A DNA stretch of 64,000 bases from Sinisalibacter aestuarii (lineage in GTDB: Bacteria > Pseudomonadota > Alphaproteobacteria > Rhodobacterales > Rhodobacteraceae), in NCBI RefSeq assembly GCF_027923545.1, contig NZ_BROH01000015.1, positions 47,560 through 111,559 on the forward strand, given 5' to 3'. Below, in pieces: positions 36,917-45,480 of this stretch; within the stretch, counting starts at the first letter, position 1; each line of letters begins with the position of its first letter. The notes under the pieces are model-generated. The model had not been told where the DNA came from. It saw nothing but the letters and a program-made list of their open reading frames with translations, and made no database searches. A program made the translations under genes and the position numbers.

Positions 36917-37320
36917 CTAGAAGTTTTTCAGCATTCGGTGTTCCTGCAAACGGTCGCCGAGCGAAAAGCCCTCGGTTCTTATCGGCGGCTGGAAGATGTC
37001 GAGGCCCCGATCGAGAACGACCTTCCAGCCTGTGTCAGTTACGATGTCGCGTGCATGGGCCGTACCGGACGTATCAAAAGCCCAACTGAATTCGACGCCA
37101 GTACCGGTACAGGCTGTCGTAATCGACTCCAGCAGTTCACGCTGTCTGGAAATGTTGCCCTCGTCTGGGCCTGTGACGAGGTGGATCCTGACCTGGTTCT
37201 CAGGGGGGTCAGTCGGATCTGCTTCATTTCCTCAACATAAGTCTCGACGTCACTTTCTTCTGCCAGATACGGCTTGGCATATTTCGGCCTGATTTCAGGA
37301 GCGTTGATGTATGATGGTGG
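36917..37320 (-). pseudogene. MIT_C (phospholipase D-like) domain remnant
   Basis: On the minus strand one frame reads VRIHLVTGPDEGNISRQREL then WKVVLDRGLDIFQPP and stops at 36917. This resembles the phospholipase-D-like MITD1 C-terminal (MIT_C) domain, which in bacteria occurs in nuclease/ATPase-linked, probably defence-related loci. Upstream, in another frame, PKYAKPYLAEESDVETYVEE looks like the C-terminal tail of a different large protein. Adding one base near 37223 would join EEMK to ADPTDPPENQ. The N-terminal parts are absent. Confidence 0.5.
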
Positions 37321-37778
37321 CGTGGGCGCCGCCGAACCTCCTCAGCCAACCCAAAGAATCGGGGGCCCGACCAACGGGCTCCCGTGATTTTTCGGGCTAT
37401 GGCGGAAAGCGACACATACCGCTCCCCGGCCGTCAGGAAGCCGCCGTCGATCACTTCGACGGTCCAGGTGCGCCCCTGCCATTCCCGAATGAGCTTGGTA
37501 CCGGTGCGCAGTCTGGTGCCAACGGACGCCCGAGACGCACTGCCGGCGGCGATGCGGTTCAGATCCTTGATCGTTCGGGCCTTGGGTCCGCCACGCACCT
37601 GACATTGCAGTTCGAAGGCGATGGCCCGGCGCAGGAAGGGCAGCGAGAGGTTCTTCGGGGGAGGTGCCCCGATCAGTTCGCGCCAGTGATCGAGTAGATC
37701 GGCGCGGTCTGCGGTTTCAAGAGCGGTGAGAGCCTCGGGCAGGTCCTTCAAGGCAGCCGGTTGGTGGGCCGAGTTCAC
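37224..37778 (-). CDS. DUF2924 protein with abnormal C-terminal extension
   Basis: The first ~144 residues are a DUF2924 protein: LLDHWRELIGAPPPKNLS, LLRRAIAFELQC-like FLRRAIAFELQCQ, TGTKLIREWQGRTWTVEVID and the usual end ARWSGPRFFGL. These proteins accompany DUF3489 proteins and a large serine recombinase. The normal stop after the last motif is missing and about 40 extra residues are read from the neighbouring remnant, so the 3' end was cut by a rearrangement near 37346. The start overlaps the DUF3489 stop by 4 bp. Confidence 0.75.
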   Translation of the reverse strand: MNSAHQPAALKDLPEALTALETADRADLLDHWRELIGAPPPKNLSLPFLRRAIAFELQCQVRGGPKARTIKDLNRIAAGSASRASVGTRLRTGTKLIREWQGRTWTVEVIDGGFLTAGERYVSLSAIARKITGARWSGPRFFGLAEEVRRRPRHHHTSTLLKSGRNMPSRIWQKKVTSRLMLRK

Positions 37779-38101
37779 TGGCCGGCCTCCGAACTGCTGT
37801 TGGCCTTCGCGTCGGCGCTAGCGCTGAGGGCGATCCGATAGATCAGCCCGGAGCCACCATCCTCCGGCTTGGCCGTTTCGACCTTGTGGCCTGCCTTGCG
37901 CAAGCCGGTGATCGCTGCGCGGGTGGTATGCGGTTGCCAACCGAGTGCCGAACTGATCCCAGCAATCGTGGTGCCACCGTCACGGCCCAGCATGCTGATC
38001 AGTTGATCCTTCTTGCTCGCGGTGCGGGCCGAAGCTTCCGTTACGATCGTTCCGCTAGAAACGTCGGTTTTGTCGGATGTGGTCGTGGGTTTCTTCGCCA
38101 T
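37775..38101 (-). CDS. DUF3489 winged-helix-like protein
   Basis: The 108-residue protein has a Lys/Thr-rich N-terminus and the DUF3489 core QLISMLGRDGGTTIAGISS, ALGWQPHTTRAAITGLRKAG and SGLIYRIA, predicted to be a winged helix. It typically precedes DUF2924 and a serine recombinase on mobile elements. CAGGAGG lies upstream of the ATG at 38101. It is intact and translationally coupled to the DUF2924 gene. Confidence 0.8.
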   Translation of the reverse strand: MAKKPTTTSDKTDVSSGTIVTEASARTASKKDQLISMLGRDGGTTIAGISSALGWQPHTTRAAITGLRKAGHKVETAKPEDGGSGLIYRIALSASADAKANSSSEAGQ

Positions 38102-38215
38102 AGTTAGCCTCCTGATTGGGGCCGGATCCATACCGGCCTTCCTACCAGGCAGAGCCCGGAGTTCCGGGCGGTGGCGCCGGACGAACCTGCTGTGTCGGCA
38201 TGACCTGACTACCGC

Positions 38216-39840
38216 TTGCGGGGCCGACGAAGTCCAGCGAGAAATTGTAGGTGGGCAGGTGGGGCGGGAAGCCAACTGAGAGCAATTCGGCAAGGCAAAT
38301 GCAGGAAGTGTGGAAGAGTCGCCATTCTTAGCGGTGAGCGCGGCTCTGCCGGTGGTTGCGCAGATTGTCTTCGTGATTCTGGATGGACTCAGGCCCATAG
38401 GGCCGTCCGTGCAGCCGCTTGGCCGATGGCCTATGCCCTCTCGTGGATTTCCGTGGCTGGCGGAGAGTCCGTGATGCCGCCATCGGTGCGTATGCAGTTC
38501 CGCGAGGCCGCGCTCATCGTGCGCCATTTGCGTGATACGGTCTGCGACAGCCCCGACTGTGCCTGGTGTCGCGAAAAGAATGATCCCAAGCGCGCGCTCT
38601 CGCGCTGGTTCGGTTTCGAGGCTTTCCGGCCTCAGCCAATGGACGACATGGGCCGACCCTTGCAGGAACGGATCGTCGATGAGGCGATGCACGGACAGAG
38701 CGTCCTCGGCATCCTGCCTACCGGCACCGGGAAATCGGTCTGCTATCAGATCCCGGCGCTTTCCAAGTTCGACAAGACCGGGGCGCTGACAGTCGTTATC
38801 TCGCCTCTGGTGGCGCTGATGTCCGATCAGGTGCAAGGGATGGCCAGAGCCGGGATTTCCTCTGCTGTCACAGTAAACGGCATGCTCTCGCTACCCGAAC
38901 GGCAAGACGCGCTCGACAAAGTACGCAAGGGCGAAGCTGCAATGCTGCTGATCTCGCCCGAGCAGCTGCGCAGTGTCTCGGTCCGCTCGGTCCTGGCGCA
39001 GCGCGAGGTCGGTCTTTGGGTCCTGGATGAAGCCTACTGTATTTCGAAATGGGGCCACGACTTTCGGCCCGACTACCGCTATGTCGGACGCTTCATCAAG
39101 GAATTCTCGGGCGACGAGCCCTCGGCGCCCATCCTATGCTTGACCGCCACCGCCAAACCTGAAGTCGTCCGCGATATCCGGGAGCATTTCCTGTCGCGAC
39201 TTGAAGCCGACCTTCTGCTCCTGGACGGCGGCGCGGTCCGGACCAACCTGACTTTCGAGGTACGGCCGACCCAACGCGGGACCAACCTTGCCGATATCCT
39301 CAACGTGATCGAAGCGAAGCTGCCGCGCGAAGGAGCCTCTGGCGCTGTGGTCTACTGCGCGACGCGCAACACAACAGAACGGGTCGCGGAGTTCCTCAAA
39401 CAACAGGGTCTCGCGGCCGAGCACTTCCATGCGGGACTGAAGCCGGACGAAAAGCGGGACGTTCAGGAACGGTTCCGCATCGGAGAGCTCTGGGTGATCG
39501 CCGCCACCAATGCCTTTGGCATGGGGATCGACAAGCCCGATATCCGGCTTGTCGTTCATGGCGACATTCCCGGCTCTCTGGAAAACTATCTGCAAGAGGC
39601 TGGTCGCGCAGGCCGAGATCGGGAGCACGCCAATTGCGTCCTCCTCTTCGCCGGCGATGATGTTGAGCGCCAGTTCTCGCTCTCGGCCCGTTCAAGGCTC
39701 GCACGGCATGAGATTGGCGCGATCCTGAAGGCGCTCCGCCGACTCGACGGCAGGACCTCAAAGCACGGCGAAGTTGTCGCAACCTCGGGCGAGATCGTGC
39801 GTGCCGAAAAGGATCTGGAGTTCGAGCGCGACAGCGCAAG
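38216..39840 (+). pseudogene. RecQ-type helicase, C-terminally truncated
   Basis: An N-terminal Cys cluster (KCRKCGRVAI, GGCADC) precedes a full SF2 helicase core: Walker A LGILPTGTGKSVCYQIPAL, DEAH-like box WVLDEAYCISKWGHDFRPDY, motif III LCLTATAKP, and the second domain TNAFGMGIDKPDIRLVVHGD with QEAGRAGRD. After LEFERDSA the sequence changes abruptly at about 39838 into the reversed ATPase gene, so the long C-terminal region of this RecQ subgroup is missing. The 5' start is uncertain: no good start codon lies near 38216 (TTG), and the first ATG is at 38426. Such helicases are frequent in phage-defence islands. Confidence 0.75.
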
Positions 39841-40707
39841 GCCATGCTCCAGCTCATCGATCAGGATCATCGGAGCATCGCCCGCGACATGCCTCTGCAA
39901 TCCGGCGACGAGCAGTCTGACCGAGCCCAGTCCGAGTCCACGCAGGGGCACACCGTCCCCACCATGAAGTGAGATCGTGCCGCCGGTGAAGTTTACGCCA
40001 TGGGCATCGAGCAGAGCCTGAACCTGCCCAGTAATTGGCACGCCGAGTCTGCCGGCCGTCGTCTGGACTGCAGCAAGGGCTTCGCCGAGCTGATCCTTCG
40101 CCTTGTCGCCAAAGGAGATGCGCGCGTCGCGCGCGGCTTGTGCAATCGCCGAAGCGGCGCTGGCCCGTTCCTCGGAGACCTTGTTGAGGATCGAACCGCG
40201 TTTCCAGCTTAGATTGTGCTCGCCCGATTGGCCGAGCCGGGTGGGCGCAAGGCGGACACGATCGGCCCAGCTCAGGCTGCGCGACTGTCCGAGTGCCGCC
40301 GCTCGATCGGAGACAAGCCGCCATTGTGGTTCGAGATCGTCACCCACCGCCAGCTCAACCGTCAACACCGTATCGAGGCCCGAACCTGGTTCCTCATCGA
40401 TAGCGCCGCTCTGCAAATCGAAGCCCCGCAGATACAAGCCATAGGCCTCCATCGAGCGAAGGTGGCTGTCGAGCTCCCCGAGCGTGACGCTGATCTGGAT
40501 AGGCTGGTCAAGCTGAAGCCGGTGGAAATCATCATCGCAAATGGCGAGGTTCCGCCGCGCGCCCAGGCAGAAATCGATTGCATCCAGGATCGTCGATTTA
40601 CCACTGTCTCCCGGACCGATCAGGCAGTTGATTCCGGCCAGCGGAAACCAGTCGAGCCACCCAATAGACCGAAAGTTCCTGATTTCGATTTTACGAATCC
40701 GCGCCAT
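39838..40707 (-). pseudogene. OLD-family ATP-dependent endonuclease-like protein, C-truncated
   Basis: The N-terminus IRKIEIRNFRSIGWLDWFPL and Walker A LIGPGDSGKSTILDAIDF are typical of OLD/RecF-like AAA ATPases; Walker B is at MILIDELEHGL. Exactly there, near 39840, similarity ends where the RecQ fragment begins on the other strand. The TOPRIM nuclease half expected in OLD proteins is missing. It starts at 40707. The two genes face each other and were cut at the same point. Confidence 0.75.
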
Positions 40708-40806
40708 TCAGCTCAATGCCTCCAATGCTGCAGGGCAAAGACTAGCGGTTAGCGCGGTCTGTCGATAGTTAAAGCCCGCCGCCTGGTGTGGGCCAACCAA
40801 TCCCTG

Positions 40807-41325
40807 TTATCTTGCCAAGTTATTGCGAAAACCTTCCCCGCCTTTTAGCAAACCTTTGTAGTTCGGAAGACAGGAGCAGTGGAGCGCGCGATCCATGCCG
40901 ATTAGGGCAACGATAGCGCAGCCCAGCTCTTGCGGGATGCGCATCCTACCTTCACGGAGAGCGAGGTAGATGGCCTCGGTTTGGCCAGCCTCGCCAAGCG
41001 TAGCTGGCACCGCAGGATGTTGAAACAGGTCTAGAGTCCATCCTGGCCCTTCGCCGCCCATTCGAATGACGGCTTGGGCACGGCCCTTCTTCTCATCGAT
41101 GACAGCGCGAAAACGACGTCGCGCGGCGATGGCAATCGTAGCGGCCTCGCCGTCGTCGAGTGACGCTGTTCCGGAAGTGAGGCCGGCGAAATCCTCGTAC
41201 TCATCGTCCGTCATGGCGACGATGCTAACCTTCCCCTGACCCACGAGCCCATGCAGGAAACCGCGGTCGCCGTTCCTTCGGCCCGTTTCGTTGTCGAGTT
41301 CAACCGCGACTATGTCGGGGACCAC
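40807..41325 (-). CDS. PIN-like nuclease domain protein, N-terminally damaged
   Basis: The protein contains TASLDDGEAATIAIAARRR and AVIDEKKGRAQAV, the acidic core of PIN/DUF3368-like RNases, with a long C-terminal part of unknown type. The start used here is a GTG at 41325 without a good ribosome binding site. The same frame is open further upstream (SDFVKILTAIPNAV), ending at a junction near 41366 that removes the first ~25 residues and the first catalytic Asp. No antitoxin gene is adjacent, so toxin activity is doubtful. Confidence 0.55.
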   Translation of the reverse strand: MVPDIVAVELDNETGRRNGDRGFLHGLVGQGKVSIVAMTDDEYEDFAGLTSGTASLDDGEAATIAIAARRRFRAVIDEKKGRAQAVIRMGGEGPGWTLDLFQHPAVPATLGEAGQTEAIYLALREGRMRIPQELGCAIVALIGMDRALHCSCLPNYKGLLKGGEGFRNNLAR

Positions 41326-41372
41326 GACTGCGTTGGGAATCGCTGTGAGTATCTTAACGAAATCTGAGAACT

Positions 41373-42331
41373 TTGGACCGCATCCAGTTAGCTGTGGTTT
41401 CCATCAACATCATCGATACTGACGCGTATCGCACCGCCTTTTCCGAGTATCTTCGTCGGGGCACACCGATCCGGTTGTCGTTTAAACAGGTTGCGGACAC
41501 GGAGCGGTATGTCTGGCGTACTCAGCGGGACGAGCGCGTGCGACCTTCACATCGGGTAAATGATGGCCGAATCTTCTCATGATCGAATCCGCCGGATACT
41601 GGCCATCCGGGCGAGGACTATAACTGTCGCTGCGAGGCTATTCCGTATGTCGAGGGGCGGACCGAGTTTGCATTTTTCGATCTTGTGACCGATACCGATT
41701 CAATGGTCGATCGCTGGGAGAACCATGATTTCATCTGGCACTTCTTTGCCGGTGCCGGTCGGGAGGTGGCACTGCCCGAAATCGGGCATCTTCGGGAGAT
41801 TGTCGATCAGTATGCCACAAGGATGGAACGGAGGGGGCTTTTCGCCGCTTGGCCGATCAGATAGCGGACAGGGCGCGAGTGGGCGATCTACCGTACGATT
41901 TTGAGGCACCCTACGATTTCGAAGGTGTCGAATTCTCGCACGGAGATGCCACGGTCCAGGGGCGATTCAGCGGCACGGCTATGGTATCCGGTGATATGGT
42001 GCAAATCGAAGGCGTGGCACGTTTTCGGTTCAAAGACTATTTTACGGATCCGGTTGACCTGCGCGAGTTCTCGGCGTGGTTGCGGGAGCGCCCGGACCGG
42101 TTCTGGCGATTGTTGCAGACAGTCGGTGACCTCGTCGGGATTGGTGGCGGTCCGCAAGGCGCGCCGCTCGAGATCGACGAAAACGATGTTTCATCAATCT
42201 TCATGGCCGTTTCCGAAATGGGAGGGACCTCGTACATAATTACTGGTGAATGGGAGGCACACTTTCGTGCAGCAGTGCACCGAGAGCGAAACCGGAGCCA
42301 CTACTGGGATCCGAACCTCGGTTCGCCATGA
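41373..42331 (+). pseudogene. MuF-like phage head fragment fused to a putative toxin domain
   Basis: The first part (RYVWRTQRDERVRPSHRVND, PPDTGHPGEDYNCRCEAIPY) is the hallmark of Mu gpF-like minor head proteins, here with a TGA where Trp is usual (41578-41580). The same frame continues WENHDFIWHFFAGAGREVAL to LREIVDQYATRMERRG. A missing G in the G-run 41833-41837 shifts the frame to RRLADQIADRARVGDLPYDF, then a ~140-residue C-terminal domain (VARFRFKDYFTDPVDLREFS, EMGGTSYIITGEWEAHFRA) ending at 42331. MuF domains are known to carry polymorphic toxin domains; the C-terminal domain is unknown to me. The stop overlaps the next start (ATGA). Confidence 0.55.
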
Positions 42332-42780
42332 TCAGAAACACTTTATGCATAGGTTGGAGATCACTTCACCGTCTTCTGAAGGGCCTGCTATTGCTTATGG
42401 TGGCTTATCCCTTTCTTTTGGTCATGATGTATTACACGACCGACGCGTTCTTTCCCAATGGCGCCGAACTTAATCGGAACTTCGATTTGAAAACTCGGTC
42501 GCGTGGAGATTTTTATCTACCCAATGGCCGATTGATCGTCCGACATGTACGGAACCTTTGCTGGAACGAAACGGCGGTTTCGGGATGGGGAGAGCCGGAG
42601 GGATTTGTGTGGCTAGGTGGAGATCACGAGGTGATTTACGCTAGCGATCCAAGATATTTGGCGACCATCGAGGAAAGCGGTCTGGGCCGCCCGACAGGGC
42701 CATGTCGAGGTTTCTATTCAACCCGGTTCGACGCGGAAACGCTGCTCGGTAACTGGAGATCAATGCGACCCGAGAATTGA
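42328..42780 (+). CDS. Putative membrane-anchored partner/immunity protein
   Basis: The 150-residue protein starts at 42328 with an ATGA overlap to the putative toxin stop. It has one N-terminal membrane helix (LLKGLLLLMVAYPFLLVMMY, about residues 16-36) and a polar, aromatic-rich extracytoplasmic domain with two Cys (VRHVRNLCWNET, RPTGPCRGFY) that could form a disulfide. I do not recognise the family. Tight coupling to a MuF-linked domain is what is expected of a toxin-immunity pair; this is inference. Confidence 0.5.
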   Translation: MIRNTLCIGWRSLHRLLKGLLLLMVAYPFLLVMMYYTTDAFFPNGAELNRNFDLKTRSRGDFYLPNGRLIVRHVRNLCWNETAVSGWGEPEGFVWLGGDHEVIYASDPRYLATIEESGLGRPTGPCRGFYSTRFDAETLLGNWRSMRPEN

Positions 42781-43037
42781 CGGCTGTCACCGCCCCTCCG
42801 AAAATGTGGTGCGAAGAAACGCGAAGGACGCGCACTTGGTCCGATATCGGCACGAGAGAGAGTTGGTCGCCGGAGTCATTTCCTCCGCCACCGCATAAGC
42901 CCTTGATATTACCTTGAAAATACTAAGTGTGCGGTTGCTTTGGCCCGTGTGCTACGCCCCCGCCGCCGGTGCAGAGACTCGCGTGAGGGGCCGTTTCGCC
43001 GGCTGGGCCGCTATATGTCTTGGTCTGACAGCGCCTG

Positions 43038-43430
43038 TCAGCCAAGTGCCAGGCCGGTGCGGTGAGCCGAATATGTCTGGACCATGCGGTCGAGTTCGGC
43101 GCGCGCTCCGGAAGAGGGCTTAGCGATCGGCAGTCGGGCATCCGGCCCGATATGTCCGGCCTCTGAAAGAAGATATTTCACCGGAGCTGGGCTATTTTCA
43201 ATGAACATCGCCTCGGCGGCTGGGCGCAGAACCTCGTGAATTTCGAGGGCGCGTTGGGTGTCGCCCTCTGCCCAGGCCCGATGCAAAGCCACGCAGATTT
43301 CGGGGTCGTAGTTGGAAAAGACGCTGGTGAGCCCCGCCGCGCCGAGGGCGAAGAAGGCCAGCGCCAGACCGTCATCACCGCAATGGACGATGAAATCGGG
43401 GCCGGCGGCAGCGCGCAGCGCTTGCCCGCT
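43038..43430 (-). pseudogene. DapA-family aldolase, C-terminal fragment
   Basis: Minus-strand codons read AAGPDFIVHCGDDGLALAFF, LTSVFSNYDPEI, then ENSPAPVKYLLSEAGHI and end PSSGARAELDRMV. This is the C-terminal third of a dihydrodipicolinate synthase/N-acetylneuraminate lyase family barrel. The catalytic Tyr and Lys region lies in the lost N-terminal part. It is cut near 43430, where a recombinase fragment begins. Confidence 0.7.
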
Positions 43431-43437
43431 TCGGCGG

Positions 43438-43740
43438 TCAGATCCCGAACATCCGCGCCTGGTCGTCCCAGTCGAGCGGGATCGGATGACGCGGGATTCG
43501 TTTCAGGGTGAGTTCCGGCGGCAGGGCTCCATCGCGGATCGCGTGCTGGATCTTCGGGGCGAGGAAGGCGAACTGACCACGGGTGCGGATCAGGGCGTCG
43601 TGGTGGCCTGCATCATGGGCAACCCTGTTGAGAGGCACACCGTCTCGCAAGGCTTCGGCCCATCGATGGGCCTCGAGAAGCGCTTTCAGCAAGTTCGGGT
43701 CGCGGCGGTATTCTTCCACCAGGATCGGCGTGTCACGCCC
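43438..43740 (-). pseudogene. Large serine recombinase, C-terminal fragment
   Basis: About 100 residues remain: DPNLLKALLEAHRWAEALRD, RGQFAFLAPKIQHAIRDG, PELTLKRIPRHPIPLDW and the stop at 43438. This is the usual C-terminal end of the recombinase that accompanies DUF3489 and DUF2924 genes (ending in an LDWxxQxxxxG pattern). The catalytic Ser domain is missing. It was probably once adjacent to the DUF2924 gene now 6 kb away. Confidence 0.65.
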
Positions 43741-43756
43741 GTCGCGGCTGGCGAGG

Positions 43757-43990
43757 ATGGCGGTCGCCGATGCCGTTCCCCTTTCAGATCCCGATGCACT
43801 GATCGAGCGGCTCACCGCGCTCATTGGGGGCGACGCCGCCCTTGTTGTCGCGGTCGCGGTCATGGGGTTCAGCCGGAAGGAAGCGGGCCACGTGCTCGGG
43901 TTCGGCCACGATGCGGCGCGCAAACGCTACCAGCGGGCGATTGTCAAATTGCGCGAGGAACTGGGGGATGCGTGCGATGTCCCATTCTGA
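43757..43990 (+). pseudogene. Sigma-70 region 4-like HTH fragment
   Basis: The frame contains ERLTALIGGDAALVVAVAVM and GHVLGFGHDAARKRYQRAI, which looks like a region 4-type helix-turn-helix as found in small phage regulators that precede the methylase/terminase module. The N-terminal part is missing at the junction with the recombinase fragment. The identity is tentative. Confidence 0.4.
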
Positions 43991-44063
43991 CCCGTGCAAT
44001 GGCGTTTCTCCTGTGACGGCCCGATCTGGCCGCCGCAAACAGGAGACAGCGTGATGGACGCGA

Positions 44064-44420
44064 ATGACATGGACGGGTTACTGGTCGGGCGATCGCAAGC
44101 AATCGACGCTGTGGAGCATCGGGAGCCGGGATCAGGATGCGGAGACGGTGCACGGCACCCAGAAACCGGTGGAATGCATGCGCCGGCCGATGCTCAACAA
44201 TGCCTCGCCGGGCCAGGCGGTCTACGAGCCGTTCTTGGGATTGGGCACGACGATCATCGCCGCCGAGACCTCGGGCCGTATCTGCCTCGCGATGGAACTG
44301 GACCCGGCCTATGTCGATGTGGCCGTTCTGCGCTGGCAGGCCTTCACCGGCCAGGATGCGATGCTCGACGGAGATGGCCGGTCGTTCGCGGTGGTTGCCG
44401 CGGAAAGGGCGGCGTCATAA
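44064..44420 (+). pseudogene. ParB-type DNA methylase, C-terminal fragment
   Basis: The frame reads GDRKQSTLWSIGSRDQDAET, HGTQKPVECMRRPMLNNASP, the SAM-binding motif YEPFLGLGTTIIAAETSGR and AMELDPAYVDVAVLRWQAF. It is the C-terminal end of an N6-adenine type methyltransferase; the ParB domain and the DPPY/F catalytic motif are gone. It is a different gene from the one at 441, so this window contains remains of two packaging modules. Confidence 0.75.
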
Positions 44421-44562
44421 GCTAGGAGCCCATTCCCGATCGGATTGCTGCGTTTTCCGAATGGGTCTTGTGGACCCTGGTCTGCGTCCTGTGTCTCGTC
44501 ACGGGCACGCCGTTTTCCGGGCATCGCGCGTGCCGCGCCTCGGGTCGCAAGGGGCGGGACTG

Positions 44563-45336
44563 ATGGCCCGTCCACACATCACTCTGTCACCCGACCAGTG
44601 CCGCGAGGTGGAGACGCTGGCGGCGCTCCTGAACCAGGAGCAGATTGTCGATTATCTCGGGATTGCGCGCAATACGTTCCGCGCCATCTGCGACCGCGAC
44701 GAGGAGGTTGCTGCGCGGTATCAAAGGGGTAAGGCGAAGGCCATCGCCCATGTTGCCAACGGCCTTTTGCAGAAGGCGCGCGCCGGCGATACGACGTCCT
44801 CGATCTTCTATCTCAAGACCCAGGCCGGCTTGCGCGAGACGCAGGAACCGTCGGGCGAGGAGGAACGCCGGGATCTGTCGGAGATGTCGGATGCGGAGAC
44901 CCAAGCCAAGACCCAAAGCCGGCACCTTGTCGGGCAAGGCCATTGGTGCCCTGCCGCGCTGCCCGTCGCATCTGTCCGATGCGGCACGGAAGGAATGGCG
45001 GCGCCTCGCGACACCTCTGCACGAGGCGGGGCTTGTAACCCTTGCGGACCGCGCGGCCCTGGCGGCCTATTGCCAGGCCTGGGCCCGCTGGGTCGAGGCG
45101 GAAGAGCACCTGCGGAAGACCCCGTCGCTCCTAAAAACCCCGTCCGGTTCCCTCCGCCACATCCCCCGCCGCTACCCGACCTGCATTCCCCATCGCCTCA
45201 GCCAGTTCCAGGACCGGACCCTGCGGAGCAGAGCCGTCGCGGCTTCTCAGAGCAGGGAACGCACCATCCGCTCACCGCAGCGCGTGATCCGGCCGTTTCA
45301 ACCGGCCTCCGCGGAGGCATATTTGCGCGGCGTTAG
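44563..45336 (+). CDS. Small-terminase-like HTH protein with run-on C-terminus
   Basis: From ATG 44563 the first ~110 residues (LLNQEQIVDYLGIARNTFRA, GKAKAIAHVANGLLQKARAG, TSSIFYLKTQAGLRET) match small phage proteins with a helix-turn-helix encoded next to P27-type terminase small subunits. Relatives have about 110-145 residues; here the frame stays open to 45336 over the next gene, so a stop was probably lost by an indel. The part after about 44930 is probably not genuine. Confidence 0.5.
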   Translation: MARPHITLSPDQCREVETLAALLNQEQIVDYLGIARNTFRAICDRDEEVAARYQRGKAKAIAHVANGLLQKARAGDTTSSIFYLKTQAGLRETQEPSGEEERRDLSEMSDAETQAKTQSRHLVGQGHWCPAALPVASVRCGTEGMAAPRDTSARGGACNPCGPRGPGGLLPGLGPLGRGGRAPAEDPVAPKNPVRFPPPHPPPLPDLHSPSPQPVPGPDPAEQSRRGFSEQGTHHPLTAARDPAVSTGLRGGIFARR

Positions 45337-45406
45337 ACCGAAGTGTGCGCCAAGCAACGACGCCTTCACATATGCAACCCGATTGGCGAAGACGGGTTCG
45401 AATTAA
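44891..45406 (+). CDS. P27-type phage terminase small subunit, abnormal C-terminus
   Basis: Starting at ATG 44891 the protein reads MRRPKPRPKAGTL, ALPRCPSHLSDAARKEWRRL, ADRAALAAYCQAWARWVEAE and LLKTPSG, the signature of P27-family small terminases, which recognise phage DNA for packaging. After KTPSG the usual tail (about 50 residues) is not found; the remaining frame is unrelated, indicating a frameshift or junction near 45140. No large terminase follows. Confidence 0.6.
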   Translation: MRRPKPRPKAGTLSGKAIGALPRCPSHLSDAARKEWRRLATPLHEAGLVTLADRAALAAYCQAWARWVEAEEHLRKTPSLLKTPSGSLRHIPRRYPTCIPHRLSQFQDRTLRSRAVAASQSRERTIRSPQRVIRPFQPASAEAYLRGVRPKCAPSNDAFTYATRLAKTGSN

Positions 45407-45416
45407 TCTGCCAACC
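45389..45416 (+). repeat. Possible IS6 right-end footprint
   Basis: GAAGACGGGTTCGAATTAAT followed by CTGCCAACCC matches the right terminal segment shared by the IS6 copies (GAGACTGGTTCGAATT, then TCTGCCAGCACC) over about 25 bp. It would mark a former IS6 copy between the phage debris and the oligopeptide operon. The match is short. Confidence 0.4.
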
Positions 45417-45421
45417 CAGTC

Positions 45422-45451
45422 GTCGCTTGCGCCCGGACGGGCGCAAGCGAC
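45422..45451 (-). terminator. 13-bp perfect hairpin downstream of the oligopeptide ABC operon
   Basis: GTCGCTTGCGCCC (45422-45434) and GGGCGCAAGCGAC (45439-45451) are exact complements with loop GGAC, 30 bp past the dppF-type stop. There is no T-run on either strand, but the position suggests a transcript-end structure for the minus-strand operon. Confidence 0.6.
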
Positions 45452-45480
45452 TGATCTGTCGACCGTCTGTCCCGAAGGCA

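Noticed and set aside
40807..41325. Active toxin-antitoxin system based on the PIN-like gene
   Set aside because: The N-terminal catalytic region is missing and no antitoxin-like gene lies next to it.
42914..43123. Possible small gene between the membrane protein and the DapA fragment
   Set aside because: Arg-rich frames on both strands with no start signal; looks like non-coding DNA.
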